Shown: positions 23,639 to 32,358, counted from the stretch's first letter. The stretch is DNA of 64,000 bases from Bacteroidaceae bacterium (GCA_017521285.1 JAFXDG010000116.1:27559-91558), one strand, 5' to 3'. Notes: generated by a model from the sequence alone, not told the origin. Numbers and translations: made by a program.

Positions 23639-24658
23639 CTCCGAGTCGGAATACTTGGAGCGGCCGGATATACGGGTGGTGAACTCATCCGCCTGCTGAT
23701 CAATCATCCCGAAGCGGAGATTGTTTTTGCCAATAGTGAGAGTAATGCCGGCAATCTGGTGGCCGATGTACACGAAGGTCTGTTGGGTGACACCGACTTG
23801 ACATTTACCGACGAAATGCCTTTTGACAAGGTGGACGTCGTCTTCTTCTGCTTCGGTCACGGCAAGAGCGAACAGTTCCTGAAGGAACACGAGATACCGG
23901 CCCATGTGAAGATTATCGACTTGGCACAAGATTTCCGTTTGAAAGGCAATCACGACTACGTGTATGGTCTACCTGAAATCAACAAGGCAAAGATTGCCCA
24001 GTGCCAGCACTTGGCCAACCCCGGCTGCTTTGCCACTTGCATCCAGCTCGGATTGTTGCCCGCAGCCAAGCACGGACTGATTCAGCACGATGTGGCCGTC
24101 AATGCCATCACCGGCTCTACGGGTGCCGGACAGAAGCCTGCGGCTACTACACACTTCTCGTGGCGTAGCGACAACTTCTCTGTCTATAAGCTCTTCACCC
24201 ACCAGCATTTGCATGAGATTTGCGAGACACTGAACACCTTGCGCCCGGCAGATGCCCCTGAAGTAGTGGATACGCTGAACGAGGGATTCGAGGTGGCCGA
24301 CGACAAAGTGACCATCGACTTCATCCCTTATCGTGGCGACTTTGCCCGTGGTATCTTCTGCACTGAAGTGATCACGCTTGACAAACCCGTTGACAAAGAA
24401 GAGGTGGTGGCTCTCTACAAAGAGTTCTACAAGGATGCCGCCTTCACACACTACAGCGACAAGGCCATCGACCTGAAACAGGTGGTGAACACCAACAAGG
24501 CATTGGTGCACGTGGATGTGTTCGGCCGCAAAATCGTCGTCACCTCCATGATTGACAATCTGCTGAAGGGTGCCGTCGGTCAAGCTGTTCAGAACATGAA
24601 CATCATGTTCGGATTGGACGAAAGAAGCGGACTTTGCTTAAAGCCGTCAGCTTTCTAA
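23588..24658 (+). CDS. argC: N-acyl-gamma-glutamyl-phosphate reductase ArgC with repeat-derived N-terminus
   Basis: 356 residues. NADPH-dependent reduction of N-acyl-glutamyl phosphate to the semialdehyde. The conserved part begins VGILGAAGYTGGELIRLL (nucleotide-binding G-x-x-G-x-x-G); the active-site Cys is in LANPGCFATCIQLG. The first 17 residues (MTTATYNSSPLRGERGG) have no counterpart in typical ArgC and are encoded by the right end of the DUF559 element. Between that end (23638) and the conserved core I see no ATG, GTG or TTG start, so initiation must use the element-borne ATG at 23588, coupled to the DUF559 stop. Confidence 0.93.
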   Translation: MTTATYNSSPLRGERGGLRVGILGAAGYTGGELIRLLINHPEAEIVFANSESNAGNLVADVHEGLLGDTDLTFTDEMPFDKVDVVFFCFGHGKSEQFLKEHEIPAHVKIIDLAQDFRLKGNHDYVYGLPEINKAKIAQCQHLANPGCFATCIQLGLLPAAKHGLIQHDVAVNAITGSTGAGQKPAATTHFSWRSDNFSVYKLFTHQHLHEICETLNTLRPADAPEVVDTLNEGFEVADDKVTIDFIPYRGDFARGIFCTEVITLDKPVDKEEVVALYKEFYKDAAFTHYSDKAIDLKQVVNTNKALVHVDVFGRKIVVTSMIDNLLKGAVGQAVQNMNIMFGLDERSGLCLKPSAF

Positions 24659-24659
24659 T

Positions 24660-25158
24660 AAAGTGAAGAGTGAAGAATGAAGAACGAAGAATCCAATAGT
24701 TGAAAAACAACCGTATGGATGAATTCAGATACAAAAGGGATAAATCTCCTTTGCACATCAAAAGCCATGCATTTGCCATAAGAATTATCAATATGGTAAA
24801 ATTCATTGATTGCGATTTTAAATTGTCATCTGCTGTAAATCAGGTTCTTCGCTCAGGGACTGCGGTAGGTGCTTTGGTTAGAGAAGCAGAATTTGCACAA
24901 AGCCCAGCCGACTTCATAAACAAACTTCACGTATCACTTAAAGAATGTAATGAAACTCTCTATTGGTTGGAACTTTTGAGAGATACAGGCTTTATAACAG
25001 AAAAGGAATACGAAAGCATGTCATACGATTGTAACGAATTGCTCGCAATCCTTATAGCCTCCATTAAAACCACTAAGAAAAGAAATAGTAAATAACCCTG
25101 TGAAGGTTGTAGTGTGCGGACTATTGGATTCTTCACTCTTCACTCTTCACTCTTCATT
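24660..25158. mobile_element. IVS-like element: four-helix-bundle gene between family B inverted repeats
   Basis: The left arm (24662-24700) and right arm (25120-25158) are 39-nt inverted repeats identical at 35 positions. Both carry GAAGAGTGAAG units outside and GAATCCAATAGT at the inner edge. The interior holds one gene for a four-helix-bundle protein. The element begins 1-2 nt after the argC stop and ends 8 nt before the argD start. The layout is that of intervening sequences in 23S rRNA genes, but in an mRNA spacer. Confidence 0.7.
24715..25095 (+). CDS. Four-helix-bundle protein (IVP/S23 family)
   Basis: 126 residues from the ATG; a TTG at 24700, formed by the end of the repeat arm, would add five residues (MKNNR) and is possible. 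Family pattern: SHAFAIRIINMVKFI, then VLRSGTAVGALVREAEFAQS and KLHVSLKECNETLYWLELL, matching the consensus of 23S rRNA intervening-sequence proteins (PF05635-type) that form pentameric four-helix bundles; related Avd proteins assist diversity-generating retroelements. No reverse transcriptase or variable repeat is nearby. It sits between argC and argD enclosed by inverted repeats. Nucleic-acid binding is plausible; function unknown. Confidence 0.88.
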   Translation: MDEFRYKRDKSPLHIKSHAFAIRIINMVKFIDCDFKLSSAVNQVLRSGTAVGALVREAEFAQSPADFINKLHVSLKECNETLYWLELLRDTGFITEKEYESMSYDCNELLAILIASIKTTKKRNSK

Positions 25159-25166
25159 TAAAAAAT

Positions 25167-26291
25167 ATGCAACTTTTTGACGTTTATCCCCTTTTCGACA
25201 TTAACATTGTCAAGGGAAAAGGTTGCCACGTGTGGGACGAACAAGGGCAGGAATATCTTGACCTGTATGGCGGACATGCCGTTATCAGCATCGGCCATGC
25301 ACACCCCCACTATGTGGAGATGATCAGCAATCAGGTGGCCACACTTGGTTTCTACAGTAACTCTGTCATCAACAAGATACAGCAACAGGTGGCCGAACGC
25401 TTGGGACGCATCTCGGGCTACGAGGACTACAGCCTGTTCCTCATCAACAGTGGTGCCGAGGCCAACGAAAATGCCTTGAAACTGGCATCGTTCCACAACG
25501 GACGCACCCGTGTGCTCTCAGCACAAAAGGCATTCCACGGACGCACTTCATTGGCCGTGGAGGTGACAGCCAATCCCAACATCATTGCCCCCATCAATGC
25601 CAACAACCATGCCACTTACTTGCCGTTGAACGACCAGCAGGCGTGGGTGGCAGAGATTGAGAAGGGCGACGTGTGTGCCGTCATCGTAGAGTGCATCCAA
25701 GGTGTGGGTGGCATCCGCATGGTGACTCCCGAATTCTTGGAGGGACTGCGCGAGGCCTGCGACCGCACGGACACCGTGCTTATCTGCGACGAAATACAGT
25801 GTGGCTATGGCCGTAGCGGCAAGTTTTTTGCCCACCAGCACCTGGGCGTAAAACCCGACATGATAACCGTTGCCAAAGGTATTGCCAACGGCTTCCCCAT
25901 GGGCGGTGTGCTCATCAGCCCCAAGTACAAGGCTATCTACGGGCAGTTGGGAACCACCTTCGGAGGCAATCACTTGGCTTGTGCAGCAGCCCTTGCCGTC
26001 ATGGATGTGATGGAAGGGGAGCAGTTGGTGGACAACGCTGCCCGCGTGGGAGAATACCTGATGACCGAACTGAAGAAGTTGCCCCAAATCAAGGAGGTAC
26101 GCGGACAGGGTCTGATGATTGGTATGGAATTTGAACAGCCCATCAAGGAACTGCGCCTCAAACTCCTGAAAGAGCAACACGTCTTCACAGGCGTAAGTGG
26201 TACCAACGTCATTCGCCTGCTTCCACCGCTCTGCCTCAGTATGGACGAGGCCAAAGAGTTTATTGACAGACTGAAAGCCGCCATGGCTTGA
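25167..26291 (+). CDS. argD: Acylornithine aminotransferase ArgD
   Basis: 374 residues. PLP-dependent class III aminotransferase converting N-acyl-glutamate semialdehyde to N-acylornithine. Visible features: LDLYGGHAVISIGHAHPHY near the N-terminus, LINSGAEANENALKLA (phosphate-binding), LICDEIQCGYGRSGKFF with the PLP-ring Asp, and the Schiff-base Lys in TVAKGIANGFPMGG. Acetyl- versus succinyl-ornithine specificity cannot be told from sequence. Last arg gene here; followed by a terminator at 26319. argB, argF and argH are not in the window. Confidence 0.93.
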   Translation: MQLFDVYPLFDINIVKGKGCHVWDEQGQEYLDLYGGHAVISIGHAHPHYVEMISNQVATLGFYSNSVINKIQQQVAERLGRISGYEDYSLFLINSGAEANENALKLASFHNGRTRVLSAQKAFHGRTSLAVEVTANPNIIAPINANNHATYLPLNDQQAWVAEIEKGDVCAVIVECIQGVGGIRMVTPEFLEGLREACDRTDTVLICDEIQCGYGRSGKFFAHQHLGVKPDMITVAKGIANGFPMGGVLISPKYKAIYGQLGTTFGGNHLACAAALAVMDVMEGEQLVDNAARVGEYLMTELKKLPQIKEVRGQGLMIGMEFEQPIKELRLKLLKEQHVFTGVSGTNVIRLLPPLCLSMDEAKEFIDRLKAAMA

Positions 26292-26318
26292 TTTTGGCTA
26301 AAATATATTAATTTTTAT

Positions 26319-26343
26319 AAGGTTCCTCTGCATGGGGAACCTT
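26319..26343 (+). terminator. Hairpin terminator after argD
   Basis: AAGGTTCC and GGAACCTT form an 8-bp stem with a 9-nt loop, flanked by T-rich sequence (ATTTTTAT before, ATTGTTATAT after). It lies 28 nt after the argD stop and probably ends the arginine transcript. Confidence 0.65.
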
Positions 26344-26350
26344 ATTGTTA

Positions 26351-26358
26351 TATATTTG
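26351..26358 (+). promoter_or_regulatory. -7 element for the 26406 gene
   Basis: TATATTTG is a full TAnnTTTG match about 48 nt before the start codon. A clear TTTG -33 element is not visible at the right distance. Confidence 0.4.
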
Positions 26359-26405
26359 CAACGCAATTGGTGTAAAAAAGAATAAAGATAATAACGATAA
26401 AAACA

Positions 26406-27857
26406 ATGAAGAGAAATCTACTTACAATCTTAGGCTGTATGGCCTTGGGTACGGCTTTGGCCCAAACGGACCTTCCTCGTGTGGAGGTGTTCACTCCCTA
26501 TGGCGAGGTGAAGGACTCTATTCCCGGTTCCAATGTGCAAGGCGTATCGCTCAATGGTGAATGGGCTGTCGGCTTTGGTACAGAATATTCACAACATTCC
26601 TTTATCTGGAACAGAACTACTGGCGAATACAGCCTTATCACAGGTTCGTACGAAGATTTGTCATACGCTTATGGTGTGAGCAACGACGGTACTGTAGTAG
26701 GTGCTTTTTATGAAGACACCAAAGGCGATGGTGGATTGGGCTGCATGATTCCTGGTATTTGGAAAGACAGCGTATGGACCAAGTTGCCTATGGAGAACAC
26801 CTTTGTACCGACAGAAGGTTTGGAAGCCAGTGTAAACGGTGAAGCCTGTTTCATCTCGGGCGATGGTGCGGTGATTACGGGTTACATTCAAAGTAAGACA
26901 TTCCCACGTTCTTTTTATGAAGGTGGAGAGTTTGTTGAAACCCGAAACGTATCGCTGATGCGTCCCGCTGTATGGACCAAGCAATCCAACGGAACGTACA
27001 AACTGCAGCGCAAACCTAAAACTATGCCTACAGGTGACGAACTGCAGCAGGGCATTTGGTCACGCTACGGATCTTCGCAGGATGGTACAGTCATTTCCGT
27101 AGTAGCCGACCATCCGTCTGGCAGCCGCTCACCGGGTGTGGTCATCAGTGGTGAACTGACCCGCATCTATGGAAAGGAAGATATAGACGTGAACTCTGAC
27201 GAGACACGATACTTCTACGACGGTGTATCTGTCACCGTAAGTCCCAATGGAAAGTATGTGCCCGGATATTGGTCTGCCACCGGTAGTGCTTTTGACTTGA
27301 AGGCTTTTGTTTACGATACCGAAACAGAGACCGTAGAGGAACTGGAGGGCTGGGGAGCTGCCACTGTAGCCCTTGACGATGGTTCAATTTTCGGATTCGA
27401 CGGCTATATAGGCAATGCCCTGTATCGCAATGCTGATAAATCATACAATGGTAGTTTCAGTGACTATCTGAACCTTTATTATGGTGGTTACGAAGGTAAT
27501 CTGCCCCAAACGATCCTTTCTGCATCAGGAGACGGAAAGACCATTGGTGGTTGGTATGCCGAAGCCGACGCCATCGGTGCTGTGATGTATCCCAGCATCG
27601 TAGTGTTGAACGGTGCTCCCAATGCCGAGCCTGACCATGTAGCAGAGTGGAAGAACGACCAACGTACCATCATCGTGTTGGGTGACGAGGTGATAGCCCC
27701 CATGGCTGTGAAGGTGGAACTGTACAGTGCACAGGGCGCTTTGCTCAACAGCGTTTTAGCCGACCGCATCGCTCTGAACGGTCTGCAAGGCGTAGTCATT
27801 GCCAAAGCTACTTACGAAGACGGTAAGGTGGAAATAAAGAAAGTGGCCGTGAAATAA
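26406..27857 (+). CDS. Secreted protein with HAF-like repeats and T9SS-type C-terminal domain
   Basis: 483 residues with signal peptide (LLTILGCMALGTALAQ). Several G-V-S-x-D/N-G-x-x-V-G-like motifs (GVSLNGEWAVGF, GVSNDGTVVGAF, VSPNGKYVPGY, SASGDGKTIGGW) resemble HAF repeats found in extracellular beta-propeller-like proteins. The last about 70 residues (VKVELYSAQGALLNSVLAD, then LNGLQGVVIAKATYEDG and KKVAVK) fit a type IX secretion C-terminal sorting domain. The presence of a T9SS core operon at 54514-60787 supports export by that route. Function unknown. Confidence 0.7.
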   Translation: MKRNLLTILGCMALGTALAQTDLPRVEVFTPYGEVKDSIPGSNVQGVSLNGEWAVGFGTEYSQHSFIWNRTTGEYSLITGSYEDLSYAYGVSNDGTVVGAFYEDTKGDGGLGCMIPGIWKDSVWTKLPMENTFVPTEGLEASVNGEACFISGDGAVITGYIQSKTFPRSFYEGGEFVETRNVSLMRPAVWTKQSNGTYKLQRKPKTMPTGDELQQGIWSRYGSSQDGTVISVVADHPSGSRSPGVVISGELTRIYGKEDIDVNSDETRYFYDGVSVTVSPNGKYVPGYWSATGSAFDLKAFVYDTETETVEELEGWGAATVALDDGSIFGFDGYIGNALYRNADKSYNGSFSDYLNLYYGGYEGNLPQTILSASGDGKTIGGWYAEADAIGAVMYPSIVVLNGAPNAEPDHVAEWKNDQRTIIVLGDEVIAPMAVKVELYSAQGALLNSVLADRIALNGLQGVVIAKATYEDGKVEIKKVAVK

Positions 27858-27877
27858 TCTTGGAGAACTTGAAAACG

Positions 27878-27911
27878 AGAAGAAGCGGCTGAACAAACGG
27901 CCGATTCTTCT
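27878..27911 (+). terminator. Hairpin terminator after the 26406 gene
   Basis: A 12-bp stem with one mismatch: AGAAGAAGCGGC pairs with GCCGATTCTTCT around a 10-nt loop, followed by TGTTATAC. It lies between the secreted-protein gene and rubredoxin. Confidence 0.6.
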
Positions 27912-27958
27912 TGTTATACAGATAACCAATTTAATAACTAATCAAAACTGAAAGACGT

Positions 27959-28120
27959 ATGAAGAAGTACATTTGCACTGTATGTGATTGGGTGTACGAC
28001 CCTGAGGTGGGCGACCCTGAAAGTGGTATTGAACCCGGCACAGCCTTTGAAGATATTCCTGAGGATTGGGTATGCCCCATCTGTGGAGTAGGTAAGGATT
28101 CGTTTGAGGAAACGAATTAG
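27959..28120 (+). CDS. Rubredoxin
   Basis: 53 residues, the normal size of a single-domain rubredoxin. The two iron-binding knuckles are [11 protein letters not shown] and [12 protein letters not shown] (C-x-x-C-D and C-P-x-C-G), with the conserved [13 protein letters not shown] between them. It is a small cytoplasmic electron carrier, probably in peroxide or superoxide detoxification. Convergent with the Na/Pi cotransporter gene, with an almost perfect family B palindrome filling the gap. Confidence 0.95.
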   Translation: MKKYICTVCDWVYDPEVGDPESGIEPGTAFEDIPEDWVCPICGVGKDSFEETN

Positions 28121-28126
28121 GAGGAA

Positions 28127-28210
28127 AAGTGAAGAGTGAAAAACGAAGAGTGAAGAATTCAATAGTCTGTACACTATGATTCTTCACTCTTCGTTTTTCA
28201 CTCTTCACTT
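28127..28210. repeat. Solo family B palindrome (no gene) at a convergent junction
   Basis: Left arm 28127-28166 and right arm 28173-28210 are reverse complements except for a 2-nt indel, around a 6-nt loop (CTGTAC). The arm sequence (AAGTGAAGAGTGAAAAACG, then GAATTCAATAGT) is the same family as the arms of the four-helix-bundle element at 24660-25158. It begins 7 nt after the rubredoxin stop and ends 6 nt from the stop of the facing gene. Confidence 0.9.
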
Positions 28211-28216
28211 ACAAGT

Positions 28217-29911
28217 TTACTGTTTCTTCTCGCGCACGTCGGATTGGGCTTCCACTACGTTTACTACGTAGTCGCCCAACTTCTCGCACTCACCGATGAT
28301 GTCCATGTAGTGAACACCCATCTGATAACCGTATTCCTTGTTGTTCACGTCGAGGATATTCTGGTTCTTCAGCTGGTTGCGGTAGTTGTTGATTTCCGTT
28401 TCGATATTGAAGCTCTGGTTCACATCTGTATGTGCCGGATTCTCCAACAAGCGCATCATCTGTTCCAAAGCCTGATCAGTAAGGTTCATCATCTGCCCGA
28501 TGCGTTCATACTGCTTCGGTGTGAAGTCCTCTTTACCGTTGTGCTTGCGATTGAAGGTGCGGGCCAAATTATAACAGCTGTCACCTATACTTTCTATCTC
28601 GGTCACTTCGCGAAGCATGGCACGAATCTGCAACTTACTCTCAGAACTGAGTCGTCCCTCTGACACTTGGTTCAAGTAATTGGCAATCTCCAATTCCATG
28701 TTGTCACTGATGCTCTCGTACTTTTCAATGCGGCTGAAGGTCTTGTTGAATTCACTATCGTTCTGTTCATTCATCAAGCTACGCACCATGTTGAACATCT
28801 TATGGGTACGTTGTGCAAAGAGATTGATTTCCTTGCGGGCTTGCAGGATGGAAAGCTCGGCCGTAGAGAGCATACCACCGGAGATGAAGCGCAGGCGGAA
28901 CTCCTCGTCCTCGTCCTTCTTCGAAGGAATGATGGCACAGACGGTCTTTTCAATGAACTTCACAAACCAGATGAGGAGGAGCACGTTGCAAATGTTGAAC
29001 GTCGTATGGAAGGCCGAGAGCATCAAAGGTACGGCCACTTCAGTGTCGGTGCTGCCCAACACATTGTGTACAAACCACGTGATACCACTCGTCAGGGGAG
29101 AGAAGACAATCAGCACCCAGCATACACCAAAGACGTTGAACATCAAGTGAGCCATAGCTGCCCGCCGGGCTTGCGTGTTACCCGTGATGGCGGCCAAGTT
29201 GGCGGTGATGGTGGTTCCGATGTTCTCGCCCAATACCAACGCGGCACCCAATTCAAAGGATATCCACCCGTTGGCACACATGATCAATGTGATGGCCATG
29301 GTAGCCGCCGAGGCCTGCACAATCATCGTCAGCACCGTACCGATAAGTACAAAGAGGATGACAGAGAAGAATCCCATGTCGGTATAGTTCTGCAGGAAGG
29401 CCAGCATCTCGGGGTTGTGCTTCAGGTCAGGAGCATTGCTCTGCAGCATGGAAAGACCCATGAAGAGGAACGAGAAGCCGAAGATGAACTCTCCGATAGA
29501 CTTCTTGTTACTGTTTTGGGCGAAAAGTACGGGGATGGCTCCGATGGCCAACAGAGGCAGGGCATAATCAGCCAGACTTACCTTGAAGCCGAGGATGGAG
29601 ATAATCCATGCCGTCACCGTTGTACCGATGTTGGCACCCATAATCACACCGATAGATTGGGCCAACGTGAGCAAACCGGCATTCACGAAACTTACCACCA
29701 TTACGGTAGTGGCTGATGATGACTGGATAAGCATCGTGATGAGCATACCCGTCAGCACACCGGTCACGCGGTTGGTTGTCATTGCCGTCAGGATGCTGCG
29801 CAAACGGTCTCCGGCAAACTTCTGCAAAGCCTCACTCATTATCTTCATTCCATAGAGGAAGAGTGCCAACGAGCCTAATAGCTTCGCCAAATCATAAAAT
29901 CCATATTCCAT
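28217..29911 (-). CDS. Na/Pi cotransporter family protein with PhoU-like C-terminus
   Basis: 564 residues. It starts YDLAKLLGSLALFLYGMKIM, with many hydrophobic helices; the duplicated Na/Pi-cotransporter signatures are visible (VLTGMLITMLIQSSSATTVM and IVQASAATMAITLIMCANGW, each with the Q-S/A-S-A-T core). The last 200 residues are soluble helices of PhoU type (FSRIEKYESISDNMELEIA). Probable inner-membrane sodium-dependent phosphate transport or phosphate balance. Monocistronic, facing rubredoxin. Confidence 0.9.
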   Translation of the reverse strand: MEYGFYDLAKLLGSLALFLYGMKIMSEALQKFAGDRLRSILTAMTTNRVTGVLTGMLITMLIQSSSATTVMVVSFVNAGLLTLAQSIGVIMGANIGTTVTAWIISILGFKVSLADYALPLLAIGAIPVLFAQNSNKKSIGEFIFGFSFLFMGLSMLQSNAPDLKHNPEMLAFLQNYTDMGFFSVILFVLIGTVLTMIVQASAATMAITLIMCANGWISFELGAALVLGENIGTTITANLAAITGNTQARRAAMAHLMFNVFGVCWVLIVFSPLTSGITWFVHNVLGSTDTEVAVPLMLSAFHTTFNICNVLLLIWFVKFIEKTVCAIIPSKKDEDEEFRLRFISGGMLSTAELSILQARKEINLFAQRTHKMFNMVRSLMNEQNDSEFNKTFSRIEKYESISDNMELEIANYLNQVSEGRLSSESKLQIRAMLREVTEIESIGDSCYNLARTFNRKHNGKEDFTPKQYERIGQMMNLTDQALEQMMRLLENPAHTDVNQSFNIETEINNYRNQLKNQNILDVNNKEYGYQMGVHYMDIIGECEKLGDYVVNVVEAQSDVREKKQ

Positions 29912-29966
29912 ACTGTTTCCTTTTGGTTTATTAGGTTTAATTACACTTCAGTTACAAAATTGTGGC

Positions 29967-29974
29967 AAAAATAG
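29967..29974 (-). promoter_or_regulatory. -7 element for the Na/Pi cotransporter gene
   Basis: The minus strand reads TATTTTTG, a full TAnnTTTG match, 56 nt upstream of the start codon. The -33 position has TGTG rather than TTTG at a suitable distance. Confidence 0.4.
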
Positions 29975-30093
29975 TAAAAAAACGTTTAGTCCCACATATA
30001 CTTCCCAGTTTTTTTACTGAAAGTTGCCTTCTTACGGTTACACACTTTCATATTCCACAAGGATTTCTATGAATTTACCCGCAATAAAGTTGT

Positions 30094-31929
30094 TTATCTC
30101 CTTCCCAAATCATCCATGACGGTTTGCAGGATGGCTTGTCCGCGTTGGAGGCGGATGGCCGAAGGTGAGGGTGTGTCGGTGACAACGCGTCCGGCTTCGT
30201 TGCTGTATATGGTCAAGCCGGTGCTGTCGCGGAAAGCAAGGGCATTGTTGTATGTATAGAAAGCAAAGGGATAAGAATAATTGTCGGACAGCACGTTGCG
30301 ACTGAATGCAAACTCTGTGTGTGGCAGATTGAGCTGCGCCAGCAGGGTGGCAGGCAGATCGGTCTGGTTGGTGATGGTCTCTACGATGGCCGGTGCTTTC
30401 ACTGCACCGCCTGTCCATAACATGGGGATGTGATAAACCCGTGGATCGTTGTGATTGCTGATGCCTCCTTCGCGGTAGAGGATGCCGTGATCGGGCAGGC
30501 AGATGATGAGCAGGTTTTCCCATGCGGGCAGTTTCTTCAGACGGTTGATGAAGCGTCCCAGGCAATCGTCGGTATAGGCAAACGAATTCAAAATCTTGTC
30601 GTTAGGGAAGCGGTTAAAGGGGACTTCGAACGGTTCGTGGCTGCTGAGGGTGAGGAAGGTGGTGAACCACTGGCGGGTCGGGTCGCTCCGTTCGGCCAGT
30701 GTGTTGTAGAGATGGTTGAAAGTGATGTCGTCGTTCACTCCCCAGGCATTACTGGTCCGCTCTTTCAGGCTGAAGTCTGTGTCAGCTGTTACCCGTTGGT
30801 AGCCCGTGGAGAGCAGATAACTCTTCATGTTTGTGAAATTGATGTCTCCGCCGTAGAGGAAATCAGTTTCGTATCCTGCCCGCTGTAGTGATGAGGCAAT
30901 GGAGGGCAATGTACGGCTTTTGGCCGGAATCTTCATAACTGATGTTTGTGGCAAGCCCGGATAACCACTGAGGGTGCACAGGGTGCCGCGGTCGGTGCGG
31001 TAGCTGTTGGCATAGCATTGGGTGAAGAAGATACCTTCGCGTACCAAACTGTCGATGCAAGGCGAAGTCCCCGTCGTGCCTCCCAACGATTCTACAAACG
31101 TGGCACCGAATCCTTCCAACAGAATGAGCAGCACGTTGGGGCGGTTGGTATTCAGCAGGTGGGTGGTGGCGCAAGTGTCCGACGGGCTGGGATAGAGCCC
31201 GTTGAAATGGGCTGCCCGCTCCTCTTCGGGGAAGAATTCAAACATTTCTTCGAACCGCTCATTCTTTCCCATTGACGATAATAGGCTGAAACAAGGGTTG
31301 ACCGCTGAATGATTGAGGAATTGGCGCTCGCTGAAATAGACCTGTCCGATGTTGGACGTGGATTCGCCCACACCGCCCCGGATGGCAATGAACAGACCGC
31401 CTCCCATGACAAGCAATAGCAGTGTGGTGACAACCTTCTTTTTACAGATTTCCAGCTTCTTGGGAGTTGTGCGGATGAGCAACCAGGCAATGAGAACCGT
31501 TGCGGCAATCATGCCCAACAGGCGTATCAGCATGAAACCCATGGAAACACTGGCAAAGGCTTCTGACGGTGAATCAAGGTAGTTGAACACTGTGGCATCG
31601 AGTTTGAACCCCCAGAAGGTGTAGAGTGCCATGTCCACCACAAATACAATGGCTATGACGATGGCAATCACTATCAGATAAGGGCGCATCCACCGACGGA
31701 GCGGCATTTTTCCCATCCATACGCTGGCAAGCAACACCAGCAGAGGCAGGGCTGTGAGATAACCTGCCGTAGCCATGTCTAATGACAGACCGTGGTATAT
31801 CACCTCCCCATAGTCGCCCAATGAAAGGGATTCGGTGGCATTGTAAAGCATGAACAATGGTTTCTGCAAGGCAAAAATGCCAATGAGGGTGAGGTACAGT
31901 GTAATCAGATACAGGAGTCTTTTTTTCAT
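30094..31929 (-). CDS. LTA-synthase-like membrane sulfatase/phosphoglycerol transferase
   Basis: 611 residues from MKKRLLYLITLY; an in-frame start at 32001 adds 24 non-membrane residues and is less likely. Five or so transmembrane helices fill the first 200 residues, followed by a large extracytoplasmic alkaline-phosphatase-superfamily domain: NVLLILLEGFGATFVESLGG (metal-binding Glu), the nucleophile Thr in SYRTDRGTLCTLSGYPG, and LLIICLPDHGI (D-H metal ligands). Bacteroidetes have no lipoteichoic acid, so the likely role is phosphoglycerol or phosphoethanolamine modification of an envelope glycan or lipid. Divergent from the DUF6242 gene. Confidence 0.87.
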   Translation of the reverse strand: MKKRLLYLITLYLTLIGIFALQKPLFMLYNATESLSLGDYGEVIYHGLSLDMATAGYLTALPLLVLLASVWMGKMPLRRWMRPYLIVIAIVIAIVFVVDMALYTFWGFKLDATVFNYLDSPSEAFASVSMGFMLIRLLGMIAATVLIAWLLIRTTPKKLEICKKKVVTTLLLLVMGGGLFIAIRGGVGESTSNIGQVYFSERQFLNHSAVNPCFSLLSSMGKNERFEEMFEFFPEEERAAHFNGLYPSPSDTCATTHLLNTNRPNVLLILLEGFGATFVESLGGTTGTSPCIDSLVREGIFFTQCYANSYRTDRGTLCTLSGYPGLPQTSVMKIPAKSRTLPSIASSLQRAGYETDFLYGGDINFTNMKSYLLSTGYQRVTADTDFSLKERTSNAWGVNDDITFNHLYNTLAERSDPTRQWFTTFLTLSSHEPFEVPFNRFPNDKILNSFAYTDDCLGRFINRLKKLPAWENLLIICLPDHGILYREGGISNHNDPRVYHIPMLWTGGAVKAPAIVETITNQTDLPATLLAQLNLPHTEFAFSRNVLSDNYSYPFAFYTYNNALAFRDSTGLTIYSNEAGRVVTDTPSPSAIRLQRGQAILQTVMDDLGRR

Positions 31930-32358
31930 CGTAGAGTCTTTTGGGTAATTGAATGGCTCTGCCCTGTTTGTCCCGTGATGAAGCCGGTGATATAGGGGCA
32001 ATGGCCGCTAAACGCGGACAAAGGTACTTGATTTTGGGTGATTAACTAAGAAAAAGCAGAAAAATTAAGTATAAACCGGGAACTCTCTGCCGAAAAAGCA
32101 CTTTTGCCAAAGCAGAAACTCCGTTTGTGCGTAGAAAAACAATGGTTAAAGTTTTGGCTATGGTCTTGCAATCTTTCTTTTCAGCCCAATCAACCACTTT
32201 TTCTGCCGAATCAAACGTTAAAACTCCTTTCCAAACTGCCAAAAGTTGGTAATTCTCCTCATTTTATCCCTAATATAGTATAAAACTTGGGCCTTTCTCT
32301 TTTATAAAGAGGAAAATGTTATTATTTTTGCAGCTTGTTACCAAATTGGAAGTTTTGT
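31930..32358. other. Divergent intergenic region without a gene
   Basis: 429 bp between the sulfatase gene (minus) and the DUF6242 gene (plus). It contains a TACCTTTG on the minus strand (32019-32026) and a TATTTTTG on the plus strand (32323-32330), both full TAnnTTTG -7 matches for the two flanking genes. Between them no ORF, hairpin or repeat stands out; an ORF of 66 codons on the minus strand has no recognisable features. Confidence 0.45.

Noticed and set aside
24715-25095. Diversity-generating retroelement (the four-helix protein as Avd)
   Set aside because: No reverse transcriptase, template repeat or variable repeat was found around it.
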